DNA of 64,000 bases from Cadophora sp. MPI-SDFR-AT-0126 (GCA_020747065.1 JAGMVK010000008.1:1178001-1242000), one strand, 5' to 3'. Shown: positions 21,571-34,653, counted from the stretch's first letter. Numbers and translations are program-made. Notes: generated by a model not told the origin, from the sequence alone.

Positions 21571-24500
21571 TTAGAATGCCTGCAGATAATTTTCGTCGTA
21601 CTTCCTATCCCTTAGCAACACCGGCTGGTACTTATACACATCCAGCAGGCCACCTGCACCACAATATTCCTTATTGTTCCCACTACATAGCATGTTACAG
21701 CTCGTGCTCGAAACTTGGACAGCTGTAGCTGGCAGTGTTGATGCGCAGTAGCATTCGCTCGCTATTATGGCCGAGTCAGCAAGTTATGTGGGGTGCCTAA
21801 GTGACAGTGATTCGGGGGCGTCACTTACAGTATTCGACACCAGCATAAGTCCCGTCCGGCATATTGGACTGACAGAAAGCAACGCATGACTCAACCGACA
21901 TGTTCGCTCCATCTGCGTACATCACCGCGCCAAGTAGACGGCCAGCAGGCGCTTCTTGATAACAGCCTTGGTATATGTATTGCCCTACGCTCTTCGGATG
22001 GGATGGGTAGACATAAGCGGTATTGTTGAACACGCTAAGCCTGCTGGGCCCTCCGCAGAGTTCGAGGGAATTTCCGTTGCAAGGCATTGTGCAATCAGTG
22101 TAGACGAGTGTCGCAGGACTGGAGAGTTGGTTGTGGCAGTAGCACTCTGACGAGTATTCGATTCCTGCAAGCGCGAAGTTGTTGGCTGCACAGAAAGCTT
22201 GACAAGACTCAACTGTCATGGAATCGCCAGATGTATAGGCTGCCCCTGGTAGTGTCCGGCCTTCGACTTCGTTGGCACAACCCATGTACTTCCAAGAACC
22301 GCTCATTTGACCAGGGACAGGCGTTCCGATCCAGAGAGGCGGGGGACCTGTCGTTGTTGCGACTTTCGTGGATGAGCTGATTTTGGAAGACATTCGCGAA
22401 GATGAGAAGGCTAAGATTCTGTCAGTCATGTCTCAGAAGCATTCATGAAAATTTCGGATGTTACCAGTAGTCGTGTGACGCAGTGTTGTAGAAGCTAGGG
22501 ACAATGTCAGCCTATCTTTCAAAGACACCACTGTATCTTGGCACTTACTGCTTGATTGAGCCATTGCAGTACTGCTCCGAGATGTTGTCGTCGGTTTGGT
22601 GCTAGCTGTGGAAGATTTAGTCGTTGTACCAAAGTTGAATGTGCTTTTCGTGACGGAAGATGTAAAAGGTTTTGAGGTCGATGTTAATGTTTTCGACGTT
22701 GACGAAGAGCTTTTAGCAGAGTTTTTAATGGAAGGTGACATTTTGGATGAAGAACTCTTGACTGAAGTGCTAAATGCCTTGGAAGTACTTGAACTTGACC
22801 TGACTTGTGTCTTTGACATAGACATCGAACTGGTCGAACTAGAGCGCCGAGAACTGGGGCTGCTGGGAAGTGTTGACCTACTGGAAGAGGAGCTTTTGAT
22901 CGATGTGGACAGCTTGGAACTACTCGAAGTGGGCTTTACGGAGCTGGAGGAGAGCTTTGACGATATTGAGGCTGATTTAGAAGAAACCGTAGACACTTTC
23001 GATGATATTGAGGTCGATCTAGACGAAGTCGTAGAAAACTTCGAACTTGAGGTGAGCTTGGTACTTAGTGACGAAGGCCGCAAACTGCTTACGGATGTTT
23101 TTGAAGAAGTCGCAGATGATTTAGACGTCGTTGACAACCTAGTTGATGCCACAGTTGAGCTAGCTTTGGTGGTGAGCGTTGATGATGGCAGACTGCTCGA
23201 CGATACCTTGGTTGAAGAGATGGAAGTAATTGTTGGTAGCGTTAGGCTGCTCTTCGAACCGATGCTAGAGGATCGAGAACTACTTGTAATTGCTGTTATC
23301 ACCGACGATGAGGTGATCCGAGTTGATGATATGGCTGAAGTGGAGGAGCTGCTGATCGGAGCGACCTGATAGATATTCAGGCGTGCTCCTCCGCCACAGT
23401 ATTCGAGAGGATTGGCGGCACAGACTATCGAGCATCCGTTGATTGTCGGGTCGTTGCTTTCTTGGACGACACTGCCGCTGCGAATCACATTTCCACAATA
23501 GCCTAGAAAGTGTACTTTAGTACATGTAGCAAGCGGATAGTTTGACAACCTTACATTCTTGTCCATACTCTACTCCGAAGAAGGTATATCCGGCACACGC
23601 TGCGGCACAGGTCTCCACATCAGTATTGAGACCCGGTATAGGGAGAAGGAGACTGTTCAGAGCACGTCCGGTAGTCGCTTCACTGTAGCAGCCAAGATAA
23701 GACCATCCTGGAAGTGTCGTGACAGTGATTGGTCCAGTCGGCGTAGCTACTGGCGTTGGAGTTGATGTCAAGGAGACAGAAAGACTTTTCGAGCTTGTTG
23801 AGCCACCTGTAGATGCTGGCTTTGTTGTACTGATGGACTTGACTGTGCTGCTTGGCACGGGGTCATTGCCATCAAGCATGTACAAATTAAGACGACTTCC
23901 ACCTCCGCACCACTGGAGTGGATCGCCCTTGCAGATCATATTACAGCCGTTGACATTGGGGTCCGAGCTAGATTGATTGACCGAGCCAACACCAAGGATA
24001 TTTCCGCAGTAACACTTGACTATATAAGTATATGCCACAGGAGTGGAGGGTCGTTAACCTACCTGATTCGCGTACTCCATTCCCCAGTACGTATAGCCTT
24101 GACAAGCCATCATACAACTCCCTAGTGCGAATCCACCCGCAGGCTCAGGAGGTGTCTTATCACCCAGGGCGCGGCCATTGGTTCCTTCACTGTAACATCC
24201 CAAGTAGTTGTAATTGCCAACTTGCATCGGGACTTGCGGACCATACAGAGCTGGATCCGTGCCTTTGACATATTTGGTAGGATCGTAGAAGACAGATACG
24301 TATCCAGTCGCTCCACATCGATCGTTGGAATCACCAGGGCAACCGAAATTGCATAATGTGTCGGTGGGGTCGAAACTGGTCAAGGGAGGTGGAGTGTTTC
24401 CGCACCTAGGGGGAGTCAACAGGAGTGCCTGAAGCCTTTGGTTCATCTTACCAGCATTCTGTCCCAAATTCTGTACCTGCGAAGGCATACTTGCCGGCTG

Positions 24501-27500
24501 CTAGACACGCCGTCTGGCAGTTTCCATTACTATTAGTGTCGCTTGGAGCAAGTGGTTCGCTAGAAAATAATCGAGGTCCATTATTGTTCTCCTTGAAGCA
24601 GCCAAGATACTGATATACAGTCTCTCCAGTAGATTTGATCGGGCCAACTTTGTTTGAGACAACCGTGCCAGTGATTTCAATGACATGTACGCCCCAAGTC
24701 AGATCATTGGCATTGAGAGTCCAGCTGTTATTGACAGTGAGGTCGGGTTGATTGTACTCTTCTGTATTGGCGACAAAGAGGACCTCACCATATGCACAGG
24801 TCCCGGTGGCGATTAATTGAGACTCATGGAGCATTGTTGGATCACTGATGTGGAACACACCATATGGAGGCTTGCTCTTGGAGATTTGGAGAGATGATCC
24901 TCCGTTGTTGCAAAGTCGGATTTCGCGTGAAGATGAGCTTCCCGGAGCAACCTTGCCGAAGTCCATGAGGAGGCTGGTCTGAGGCAACCATCCTCCATGA
25001 CCATTACTGATCGAAAAGTTCGCAACTGGGGCTGTAGATGCTGATGCCTCGAGTGTAATGCTCGCTGTCCCTCCATCCGACCTTGAGCGAGTCAGTTAAA
25101 GTACTGTTGCGGTATAGCGACATGAATGCTATCATCTGCTTGGCGACGAGGGACGCTTACCAAACTTGCCAATAAGTGTTATAAAGTCCAGTCCCTGTTA
25201 TAGGAAAGAATGCAGCATCAACAGAGATAGCTTTATTTGCTGCAATCTTGCTTCCAATGGCCGGAAGAGTAACAGCAGAGAAACCTAGACAATTAATATT
25301 GCTTGTTATACAGCTAAATGGAGAGCAATGAAATGGACATACCTGGTCCCATATCCCACTTTCCATTCTTGATAGTACTGTTCACGTAGGTTGGTGAATT
25401 CTGGAGCTTGTCATTCGTGTAAGCATATCCTAATATGGTGAGAGGACTTAGCCCCTTATTGGCAATTGTAACGACACCTGAGTTGGGCTTGATGCCGTCG
25501 GGGGCCAGGACAATGATACCGCCGAAGTCGACGGTAGACGGAGTGACAGCAAGGAAAGGCTTGGTGGAGACTTGCGTGCCCACCAACGAGATTGGAAAGA
25601 GAGTTGCGAATCCAGAGACGGCATTTGTTGTGAAGAGAGTGAGTGGGGTACTCTTGATACCAGGAACAACGTTGCTGTATGATGCATTATCATTGCTGAC
25701 AATCTGGACATTGGTGAGATCCCAAGTGACGGGAATGGAAAATTTCGCTCCCACAGCTAGTGGCCCCTTGGGTAGATTTGCATTACTTGCTTTAAAGTAG
25801 TCATTCCCAGTATCCAGCCCATCGAGAGATGTAATTGCCGCAATTGCAGTACAGTTGACAACTCGAGTGGCCTTTGCGCCAAGGGCAACTTCACCAAAAT
25901 CTACCGGCGAGGTACAGTTGAGGGGCAAGTTGACTGGAGATCCGAGGCAGTACAAAACGCCATTACTGTCTGTTGTATAGACTCTCCCATCACCAAAGGC
26001 AGGCCGTTGAAACTTGTTTGCTCCTCCGATTTGGGGCATTGGAATACTTTTCATGATACCGTTCTCTGGAACAGCATACCAAGCTCTGATTCCAGCGTCG
26101 GGATCAGTCATCCAGAGTATCGCAGTTCCAGGCTGGCCATTGAGAGATGTGATTGTTGGAACACCAACCCCAACTCTTCCAGCAGATATCTCGTTAGTCT
26201 CGGCGACTTTCGAGAATTGTGGCACCCCTCCAGAAGTAAAACCAAGTTGGTAGATATATGTGGGATATCCAACAGGTGTGACATAGATGTAGCCGCCTTG
26301 GAGAGGGTAAGAGCCGGCAGCACCGAACACAGATTTGCCCGTGGATATGGTTTGTATGATTCCGTCCGTCTGTCCAGCTCCAAGCTTATATCCACCAAGA
26401 TTGTTCGTTGATAAAAGGTATATCTTACCATTCTTTCCAGCAGTCACAGCCATCTTGTCAACTGCGCCTCCAGAAAAAGTTGCGGGGTCGAGAAGAACAA
26501 GTCCACCAGCGCCAAAGTCTTGATCATTACCGTCCATATTGATGTAGTCATATGGCTGGAAGTAATCAGCTAAGGTCAAACCTCCCGTAGAGGAATCGAC
26601 TGCTAGATTGATTGCCGACTCCCCAAGAGTTCGACAACCACTCGAACCAGAAGCTGGGGCACCAAAATTCTCATGGCCCACACCATTTCCAGAGACAACG
26701 AAAAGTCTCTGGCCATCAGTCGCTGGACTCATGCCACTCATCCATATTCCAGCCTCACCTCCACCTCCACCTTGAAGCAGGTTGTTTGTTTGAGCAGTGA
26801 GCGGGCCACTTTCGACGGCAAATTGCGTGACAATCTTAGCTTTGTTGACATCGACACCAATGACTATTCCGGTGTAGTTGAAAAGATCACAATGGCCGCC
26901 AAAGGCACCATACACTACTGATCCGATCTGGGTGAGGGACGGTCGCTGAAGGATGACACCGCCGTGGAAGTACTTTCTCGGATCATTGTCCGCGACGGAT
27001 CCATCGATGAGTACCGGAGGATAAACATCAGCTAGCGTGTTGATGTTGACAGCATGAAAATAGTAGACTCCATTGGGCGTTCCTGTGTTTCCTGGAACAC
27101 GGAGGTTTGGGATATATGTCTTTGCAAAGAAGTAAACGGTATCCGTAGCGGGGTCGATAACAGGGGTACCAATAATTCCTATGGTGTCAGGAATGTCTGC
27201 AAATGGTGAGATCGAATACGGCCTTGAAGGGGTGTTTGGAGAGGTTACCTGCACACCCAATGTCCGACTGCAAGAAGGGAGTGTGTACTTGACGAGAGTT
27301 GACTAAAGCACCCGTTTTGGCGTTTAGAGTTCGGATCCAGTTTTGGCTCGAGGCCATGAACAAAAGTTGAGGGCCCCCTGCAAGTGGTGTGTAGGTCAAA
27401 GGCTTTGCGTAGAACTGCACCTTACATTAGCCGACTATCACAGCAAGAAAAGCATATATAAAAAGCCATATCCGCGGGGTATAAGAAGCAAATTGTCTCT

Positions 27501-27778
27501 GACATCACTAGTTGACAAGTACTTGAAAGATGAGACGAACCTGTTCCTTGGGATTGAAAGCGACTTTCCAGATCTGCCCAAAGGCGGAAGAGTCGACGAT
27601 ATTTGGATCCATATTATGATTAGGTCTTTCCCTATTAGCCACAGCTTGACTTAAGATAGTCGTCAACTTACAAGTAGCCAGATTGCGAGACATCAGCGTC
27701 GCGGTATTCATCGTAAGACGCAACTCCGAGGGACTGCCGTGCCATCGCCAACGCGGCGATTAGTGTTGAGAAGCGCAT
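21571..27778 (-). CDS. Secreted PQQ-propeller protein with five WSC domains
   Basis: Twelve exons: 27778-27672, 27631-27541, 27414-27249, 27196-25343, 25284-25161, 25081-24452, 24405-24063, 24014-23555, 23502-22549, 22494-22465 (30 nt), 22410-21829 and 21761-21571. All phases agree and give 1,843 residues. A signal peptide (MRFSTLIAALAMARQSLGVA) is followed by a PQQ-like beta-propeller to about residue 500, with repeated strands such as LFMASSQNWIRTLNAKTG. Ig-like segments of the ASPM/SPD-2/Hydin type (VDFGEVALGAKATRVVNC, VDFGGIIVLAPDG) run to about 930. WSC domains begin near 936, 1055 and 1208. A 250-residue Ser/Thr-rich, probably O-mannosylated linker follows, then two more WSC domains near 1615 and 1720. 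WSC modules bind wall polysaccharide, so a cell-wall or extracellular role is inferred. No GPI signal or membrane helix is seen at the end. The third intron acceptor could be 6 nt earlier. Confidence 0.85.
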
Positions 27779-30102
27779 AATGAGTGAGAAGCTTGCGTCA
27801 GGTAACGACTGTAAGAGATTCTGAGTATTGTGTATGTAAATGGGTGTGTTTCTTAAGCAGGGTGGCGGTTGTCATACCAAATTACTGGAAGTAGAAGTCT
27901 AGAAGATTGATGGTATCGCCAACTTCATGACGAGGGCGAGAACGATGAGACCTTGATTAAGTCACCAGGAATCGAGTCGAATCGAGTCTCGAACAGCAAA
28001 CAAGACAAAGACGGAGGCGAAACTGCTGTTGATCATGTCGAGTAACGGCGGGTACCTGCTTGATAAAGCCTTGACATCTAGACACGCGCTCAGAACATGT
28101 AGGATGGCGAAGGAGCTCAACGAAAATCCACGAGAATTGAAATGGCAGGGAACGATAAAAAGACGTCTGTCCAGGAAGTCTCGAGGGATAGCCAAGCCTT
28201 TTGCTTGGCTCAATCTTGATCTGCCATCGTGTTCCGCGATTACAAAGAGATGAAGACTTCTACATCCGCTGTATTCGGCCAGCTTGTAACAATAAGGAAG
28301 GGAATGCACAGCTTGATCCGATCTGAATGCCAGATCTGGCAAGGTACCAACGCTTCTTGCTGCAAGAAGATGCTTCCACGATCTAAATCGAGAAGCAGCT
28401 TCCCGATTCGCAAACACGAGGAGACCTCCAGCCCCTGAATCCATCTTGGGCCGTGCAGCAGTCCACGACATTGATCATAAATTGGCGATGAGCCGCATGC
28501 AGACCACCAATAAAATGAAGCCAAGGACGGGATTTGAGCCAGAAAGGTAACGCGATAGAAATTCCGAGGGGCTTGGAATTCACGTCAAAGTCCTGAGTTT
28601 GGAAACCGACATAGCAGCCACCAAACGAGTTCCGGGTTCTCGCAGCCAAAGTGTTACACGCTCAAGGAATACAAACAATTCAAACTTGTCCACTTTCTCG
28701 ATTTTCCCTTGAAACTGCTTCGACACGGAGAATTCCCTCCCCGCTGTCCTCGTACCCCAGGAAAAAGTTCTCGTGAGGCGTCAACACTAATCTGTCAAAA
28801 GCCAAAGCCAGCCGCGCAATCTCACTGAAGACGCCACGGCTGACCATCGACTCTTGGACTTTTGACGCCTTTTAATTTCTTTACGCCAAAGGCTTGCAAA
28901 TTGCCCACAGACACGATATCAGCTAAATTCTCGCCGAGAACGATTCGGCTTCGCAACGACGAAGCGTTGTAGAAGTTCGGTGCCAATGAGGCTGCTTCTG
29001 GCCAGGGGAACAGTGCACTGGCCAGGCTTTGTGGCACCGCGAACACAGAGTATGGAGAGGATTTGCATGGTATGAGGGGCAAAAGACAAGCTTTGAGGCG
29101 TTCGGGTGTGCCTGCTTCTGTTCCTTGATTCAGAGAAGCTGAAGGCTGTTTTGGCGAGTAAATACTTCCTCGATCGGTGCCTTGCAGCTTTGCTGCTGTA
29201 CTACATCGTCATACAAATGTATCGCCCTGACGGATGCAGGAGAGTATGGATGCTGGTTTGATGGGTTATTGGATTTGGCGGCTTCATTTTCGATAATTAA
29301 GTCAGAACATCTGAACAGAATTTGGTAAGGATCTAAGGAAGTGAAAGTCTTCGGGTGCTGACTAAACAGGTAAACATCATGTTATGGAAAGACCTAGCAG
29401 TTACAGCGACACTATCTAGATTTATAAATTTTCAGGACATATATCTTATTTTAGCTCATAAGAACGATCCCTAAATATTTCAAAAAGCTGTCTTATATAT
29501 ATCTTCCAATATCAAACCCTGACTTTTTATTACATTCTTTCCCTCCTCCAACACCACTGATCCAGACCTTCAATAGCTCACATCGTATCACCGCGCCACC
29601 GATTCTTGCACACATTGTCGGGCAACAACTCATTTTGTACTTCTCGTGAGCTGCTATTTCAAGGCTACCCATACTCGGCATCCCGCATGGATGGCTTTGG
29701 CTGACACCGCCAGAGTGCAGTGCATTCATTTCCGAAGGCAAATATTTTTGGCTGGCTGGTTGCTGAAATGGTCTGGGGGATATATTTGTGTTATCAAGGA
29801 CTCGTTCTGTAGGAGGCTAGAGACTCGAGAGGGAACTAGATTATAGCCAAGCAGTTGCGGGTGGCATGTTATTTTCAGAGTAGGTGAGAAGATTCAACTT
29901 CAAGAATGGAAGAGCTGTGTATACTTGCATAGAGTCTTGAGACCTAGAGCTATTGAAAGGGTAAGGATATCAAGTGATGGATTAAGGGAGACCGGGAAGA
30001 CGCCAGGCGGAATGGCTGTGTGAATCCACCTTCCACCAAGACAGATCCGTTTCCGCTCGCGAGAAGAATCTCTCCTATTCAACTAGCTGATTCGTGAGCT
30101 CG
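27779..30102. other. Intergenic, 2.3 kb
   Basis: Upstream of the WSC gene and downstream of the methyltransferase gene. Open frames on the minus strand (27962-28471, 28383-28649, 28822-29082) show no recognisable family and no shared splice structure. An AT-rich patch lies at 29400-29500. No gene is called. Confidence 0.45.
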
Positions 30103-30918
30103 CTATAACTTCCACCTAACCACAAACCCAAACACAGTTCTCCTCAGCTCCTCATCCCCCCTATCCTCCACAAACATGACCTTCTCCATCTTCTCCTCCA
30201 ACACCTTCTCAACCACAAAGCCCCTCTCCCTCACCAGATCAAAGAAAGCCATGTCCTTCTCGTACAACCACGGTCGATACGGCGTGAAGAACACCAACGC
30301 TTTCGCATCCTCGCTCTTAAGCAGCGTGTTCTCAATAGTCGAGACTAACTTCCCGTGTTCTGAGTGGTTGAATAACAAGTCCGCCAAGATCAGCACCTCG
30401 AAACCTTTCGCCTCGTTCTCGTCGGAAGTTGACGGAAGATGGGTAAGTAAGCCCTCCACATCACCACCCCAACAATACCCCTCCGCCACCAACCCTCTCT
30501 CCTCCCTCCCCTCCCCATCCACCCCCTTCTTCTCCCCACCATAAAACGCCTCCACATTTCCCCACAAGTTACCCACCAAATCCGGATCCGGATAATCCGT
30601 CACAACCACCTTCCTCGCCCCCAGAACCGCACACACCAGACTCGGCAACCCGGCTCCAGCGCCAAGCTCAAGCACCGTCTTGTTTTGCACGAGAGAAGGG
30701 TTCTTCTCGAGATAGGTGGAGATTAGGCGGCCGGCGTTCCAGAGGTGGTGGCCCCAGAGGGGGTTGTGCCCGACGAGGGTGACGGTGAGGATCCGTCCGG
30801 AGAGGAGGGTGTGCGTTTCTGTTGTGGGGGTTGGCGAAGGGGGGTAGTAGTCGGCGGGTTCGGTGAAGAGGTCGAGTCCTCCGTCTCCGTCGGAGAGGGA
30901 GTCGTCTTGGTCGGTCAT
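30103..30918 (-). CDS. EFM7: Protein N-terminal and lysine N-methyltransferase Efm7 (Nnt1-like)
   Basis: Single exon, 271 residues. The motif LDLFTEPADYYPPSPTPT near the N-terminus is characteristic of the Efm7/Nnt1 family, which trimethylates the N-terminal Gly and dimethylates Lys3 of elongation factor eEF1A in yeast. The seven-beta-strand fold follows: GHNPLWGHHLWNAGRLISTY, the SAM-binding loop VLELGAGAGLPSLV, strand 2 with acidic VVTDYPDPDL, and post-II segment EVLILADLLFNHSEH. The frame extends upstream to 31008 without an ATG, so the start is the ATG at 30918 (MTDQDD), just before the family motif. A glycine/glutamate-rich insert (GGEKKGVDGEGREERG) lies between strands. Length matches the family. 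Predicted to be cytosolic. Confidence 0.9.
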   Translation of the reverse strand: MTDQDDSLSDGDGGLDLFTEPADYYPPSPTPTTETHTLLSGRILTVTLVGHNPLWGHHLWNAGRLISTYLEKNPSLVQNKTVLELGAGAGLPSLVCAVLGARKVVVTDYPDPDLVGNLWGNVEAFYGGEKKGVDGEGREERGLVAEGYCWGGDVEGLLTHLPSTSDENEAKGFEVLILADLLFNHSEHGKLVSTIENTLLKSEDAKALVFFTPYRPWLYEKDMAFFDLVRERGFVVEKVLEEKMEKVMFVEDRGDEELRRTVFGFVVRWKL

Positions 30919-32919
30919 GGTGAGAGTTTCAAGCTGAGATTGTTGTTGTTGATGAATAGGCGAGCTGATAAAGAGGATGGGATCACGTGAGGGTATGAAT
31001 GTTTCCACTGGTGGATTTGTTTCAGGCTCTCAAGGTTGGCTGGAGTTGTGTTAGCTTCTTGGACGGGTTTTAGGTTTCGTTTCGTTTGTCGAGATGGAAA
31101 GAAGGACTGAGAAGGGGAAGACTTACGATTGGTTTGTAGTTGAGTGGGTACAGATGATAGTGCGATTGCAAGTAGATAGGGTTTGGGTGTCGGGTATCTG
31201 GTGTACCTGGATGGGGGGGAGTTTGAAATTATTTGGACGTTGTATGTACTTGTACAGTAATGGCACCTGAGTCCTGTGCAAATATACATTAGAGCGGGTA
31301 GATTTTAATATATTTTGGAGCACATGACATACCTAAGTAGTGTTGGTCGGCTCTCCGAGTCCTGTGTCGTGTTGATTCTGTACTGAGATAGTCGAGAAAG
31401 TTGAAGTTTCGATGTTTTTTCTAAGCGAGAACTTTGGTGGGAGGACTAGCCTGACCCTATTTAGTTCTACTGTAGGATCTGTTTATTGACACCTGCTTAG
31501 ACAGGCTCTTCGGCAAACCGGTTGAGGAAGCCTGGCGCCAAAAGCAAATATATTTCAGAGCCATGAATTCCTTCTTCATCTGCAAATGCTCATAATCTGT
31601 GGTCTGTCAACTGGAAATCGAATCAGTATTCTAACGAAGTACTGTACTGTACTGTACTGTACAGTAACCCCTCCAACCCCGCCGATCGCTGATTAGATAA
31701 GGCTAGGTCCAGACTTTGATGATCAAGTCCCGCCCGTGCCTCGGAGCTAGGGGCGAGCTACGTTATAATTCTCATCCCCTTCCCAGCCTTGCTTGTTTCA
31801 AAGGCAAGATTTGCTTTTGGTCTGGCATCACAATCAGATCAAGAGCAATTGATATGTCGGGGGGACTCAGATCTCATTAAGCGAAATCGCAGATCGTGTT
31901 TCTGTATATCACAAATCGACCGACTTGATATTATTCAGTTGGCCGAGTATTACTACTTGGGGGGGATTCTTTCATCAGCCATGCCGTAGCCTTCTCACGG
32001 GCTGCATCGCAGGGTCCCTTCTTGACTCGCTAGACCTGCGGAAGTGGCGTTCTCTCTCCAATCAGACCTGGAAGAACTTGCTCAAAATCATCCACCTCCG
32101 CCAAACATTCCTAACCCTCCCCTCCATATCCCTCCATATCTTCACATCCATCACAGCAAATGCCTGCTGCCATGATCCCATTTCTCCCAATCCCACGCCC
32201 ACAACGCCGCCCTCCCCGCCAGACTTTGACCCCATCACCCTTCGGACACAAGAACTCCAAAAGACCGGCGGGGTGAGATGCAAATTTTATGTGTCTACCA
32301 CCGAGTTTCACGCCATTCTCTAGTCAATAGACAGGCGAATTGACACTCATTGTCCCAACCCAACCCAACTCAACTCAACGCAAGCGCCAGTCCCATCAGC
32401 TCGGATCCATCCCGTCATATCACACCGACAGAACCCAATTTGCAAATAAGAGACCTACCTGCTTGACATCCGCCGCCGACGCATCCCTCTTTCCCAATTA
32501 ATCAGCGCAAATCCCCTCTTTGTCCTCCCTCGTCCCTCCGAACATCGTCCTATGGCCGCAGTTTCCAATACTGATTCAACGATCATCCATACGAATCCCT
32601 TCCAACTGGCCGATCAAGACCCTTTAGGACCTTTGAGCTAGAACATAGACAGACGCGCCAGACGCTGGCACCAGGACAAGAGAGGACAGGGCATTAGGAA
32701 GACTCGCTCGCTTGGGTTCATACAGCCTCATTGCGCCGGTCCCCAGTGCCAGTTCATGCAGGCTGCTGCGACCCGGAAGTATCGATAGCATCATCCGAGA
32801 ACCTCGAGGCTATTTCAACTTCGTCAACTTGTGCAGCTTGCCTTGCCTTGCCTCGTCTTCTACTACTGACCTACCGATCACCACACCCTATTCAACAGAA
32901 CTGCCGCCCACAAGTGGAG
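30919..32919. other. Intergenic, 2.0 kb, divergent promoters
   Basis: Lies between the divergent methyltransferase and copper-fist genes. It contains the GTACT microsatellite at 31639, a C-rich, low-G stretch at about 32100-32240 and a presumed 5' leader before 32920. No gene is recognised. Confidence 0.45.
31639..31662 (+). repeat. (GTACT)n microsatellite
   Basis: Nearly five perfect GTACT units followed by AGTAAC. The unit is close to self-complementary (GTAC), so the array can fold into short hairpins. Confidence 0.9.
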
Positions 32920-34653
32920 ATGCCGTTAATCAATGGAATGAAGATGGCCTGGTATGTGCTTGTGTCTTTCATTGTGGATGCTTGGCACGGCTGAGCGCTC
33001 TTGTATGCGCCAGGAACCTCATCGATGTTATCGACGACGTCTGTGATCTTGTGTCTTGCTTTCGTTGTACATGTAAGCGCATGCTGACTCTTTTACTACA
33101 GTGAGCCATGTATCCGAGGCCACCGATCCACGAAATGTACCCACGCGAATGAAAGACTGATGGTTCCAGTAAGAAAACCCGGACGACCATTAAGCGCCTG
33201 CCCACATCCTCAAGATCAAGCATGTGGTTGTAGCAGTGTAACCGCTGCAATTCCACGGAAGCAAGCATGCCACTGTGCCGCTGATCCCACATCACCATCC
33301 AAAATCACATTCAAAATCGACAAAAAAGCCGGCAGGCCTCCGTCCAGTAGGAAAGCATCTTACTCGGCGAGCCTAGAGAGGATGGATCCGAATATGATAA
33401 ATCTACAAGGACCACAAGGCATTCCGGTTACCTACTCCAACGGCTATGCTGTTACTGCTCCAGCTCCACAGATGATTGGGTTTTCGCCATCATATCCACA
33501 GCAACACTATGCCATACCGATACAACCACATCCACAGGGGATTTATAACGGGACAAATGGTTACATGAATGGCGGTGTACACAACGGGCTTGAGCATGTC
33601 ATGGAGAGCCCCTTGGCTACACCTGTCCCGTACAACAGTAGAGACTCTGGCAAATTTACGAATGGAGGCCCATACATGGAACCTACTGAAGCTGCCGAAG
33701 AAGTCGAAGTACCCAACGGAGGTTCATGTTGTGCTCCCAAACAGAGCGGGAACAAGACCAATGGTCATAGTCACACATCAAGTGCCAGTTCAATCTCAGA
33801 ACCCCGAGAGCTTGCCCCGAAGGTATCAAGTTGTTGTTCCTCCAAAATCAGACCAAAGCTTGAACCAATGTCAATACAATCAACGCCACAGATGGCGCAT
33901 CAAATGTTACCCCACAATGGAATCCATTTCCAACCTACCGTCTTCACGTACCCCGCCACCTATGGCTCGTTCCAGAATCCACTCCACCCAACCGTATGGC
34001 GACAGAGTCTGCAAACAAACAATTACTCCCAGGCTGCCTTCGCATCAGGACAATTACCTTTCGATACGCCTCTTGGCCCTGGTCTTGATACTGTACACAC
34101 ATGTGGCTGCGGAGATGGCTGCCAATGTGTCGGCTGTGCAGCCCATCCATACAACGATGCCACCCAAGACTATGTCCGCTCAGCCTACAACCTCTCAATG
34201 GAACACGTCAATAACGAACCCTACACAAACGGTCACCAGCACACAGACAGCAACGGAGCCGTAAATGGAAACGGAAGCGTGAACGGAAACGGCATATCCC
34301 CAATCCATCCTCCAGCCACCGACGCCGTAGCCTCCCCGACAGCGCTCACCCCATCAAGTACAACCTCCGCCAATGGCGAAGAGCAGAACTACTCCGCCGC
34401 CGATTTCTTCTTTGTCAGCTACCCCTTTTCCGGCGACGGTTGTGGAGGCGACACGCAAAGCTGTCCCTGTGGCGACGATTGCGAGTGTTTAGGATGCACG
34501 ATTCACAGACAGCCTCCTATACCGTGCATTGGTGACGATGCGGGTTGTCCGTGCGGTGATGATTGCCAGTGTATTGGGTGCGAGATACACAAAAATAGTG
34601 CGCCTCCAGTACCTGAGGCGACTGAGGTAGCTGAGGCTTCACCTGCTGGATGA
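32920..34653 (+). CDS. Copper-fist transcription factor (Cuf1/Mac1-like)
   Basis: Exon 1 is only 32 nt (32920-32951) and exon 2 is 33102-34653, with a 150-nt intron. The product has 527 residues. The join creates Cys11, so the full copper fist reads MPLINGMKMACEPCIRGHRS then TKCTHANERL. The zinc ligands Cys11, Cys14, Cys23 and His25 are in canonical positions, and RKPGRP is the minor-groove DNA-binding motif. The copper-cluster cysteines follow (ACPHP, ACGC, ACHC). The C-terminus has three Cys-rich modules near residues 345, 458 and 486, of the form CxCGDxCxCxGCxxH, suited to Cu(I) clusters. Two extra CC pairs (GGSCCAPK, SSCCSSK) lie in the disordered middle. Proteins of this type sense copper and control copper transport genes; whether this one activates or represses is not visible. 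Confidence 0.9.

Noticed and set aside
22596..23369. Long plus-strand open frame (257 codons, Glu/Asp/Val/Leu-rich)
   Set aside because: It is the antisense image of the Ser/Thr-rich stalk of the WSC protein; Ser codons read backwards give this composition.
27962..28649. Overlapping minus-strand frames upstream of the WSC gene
   Set aside because: No shared exon structure, motif or plausible start; likely chance frames in the promoter region.
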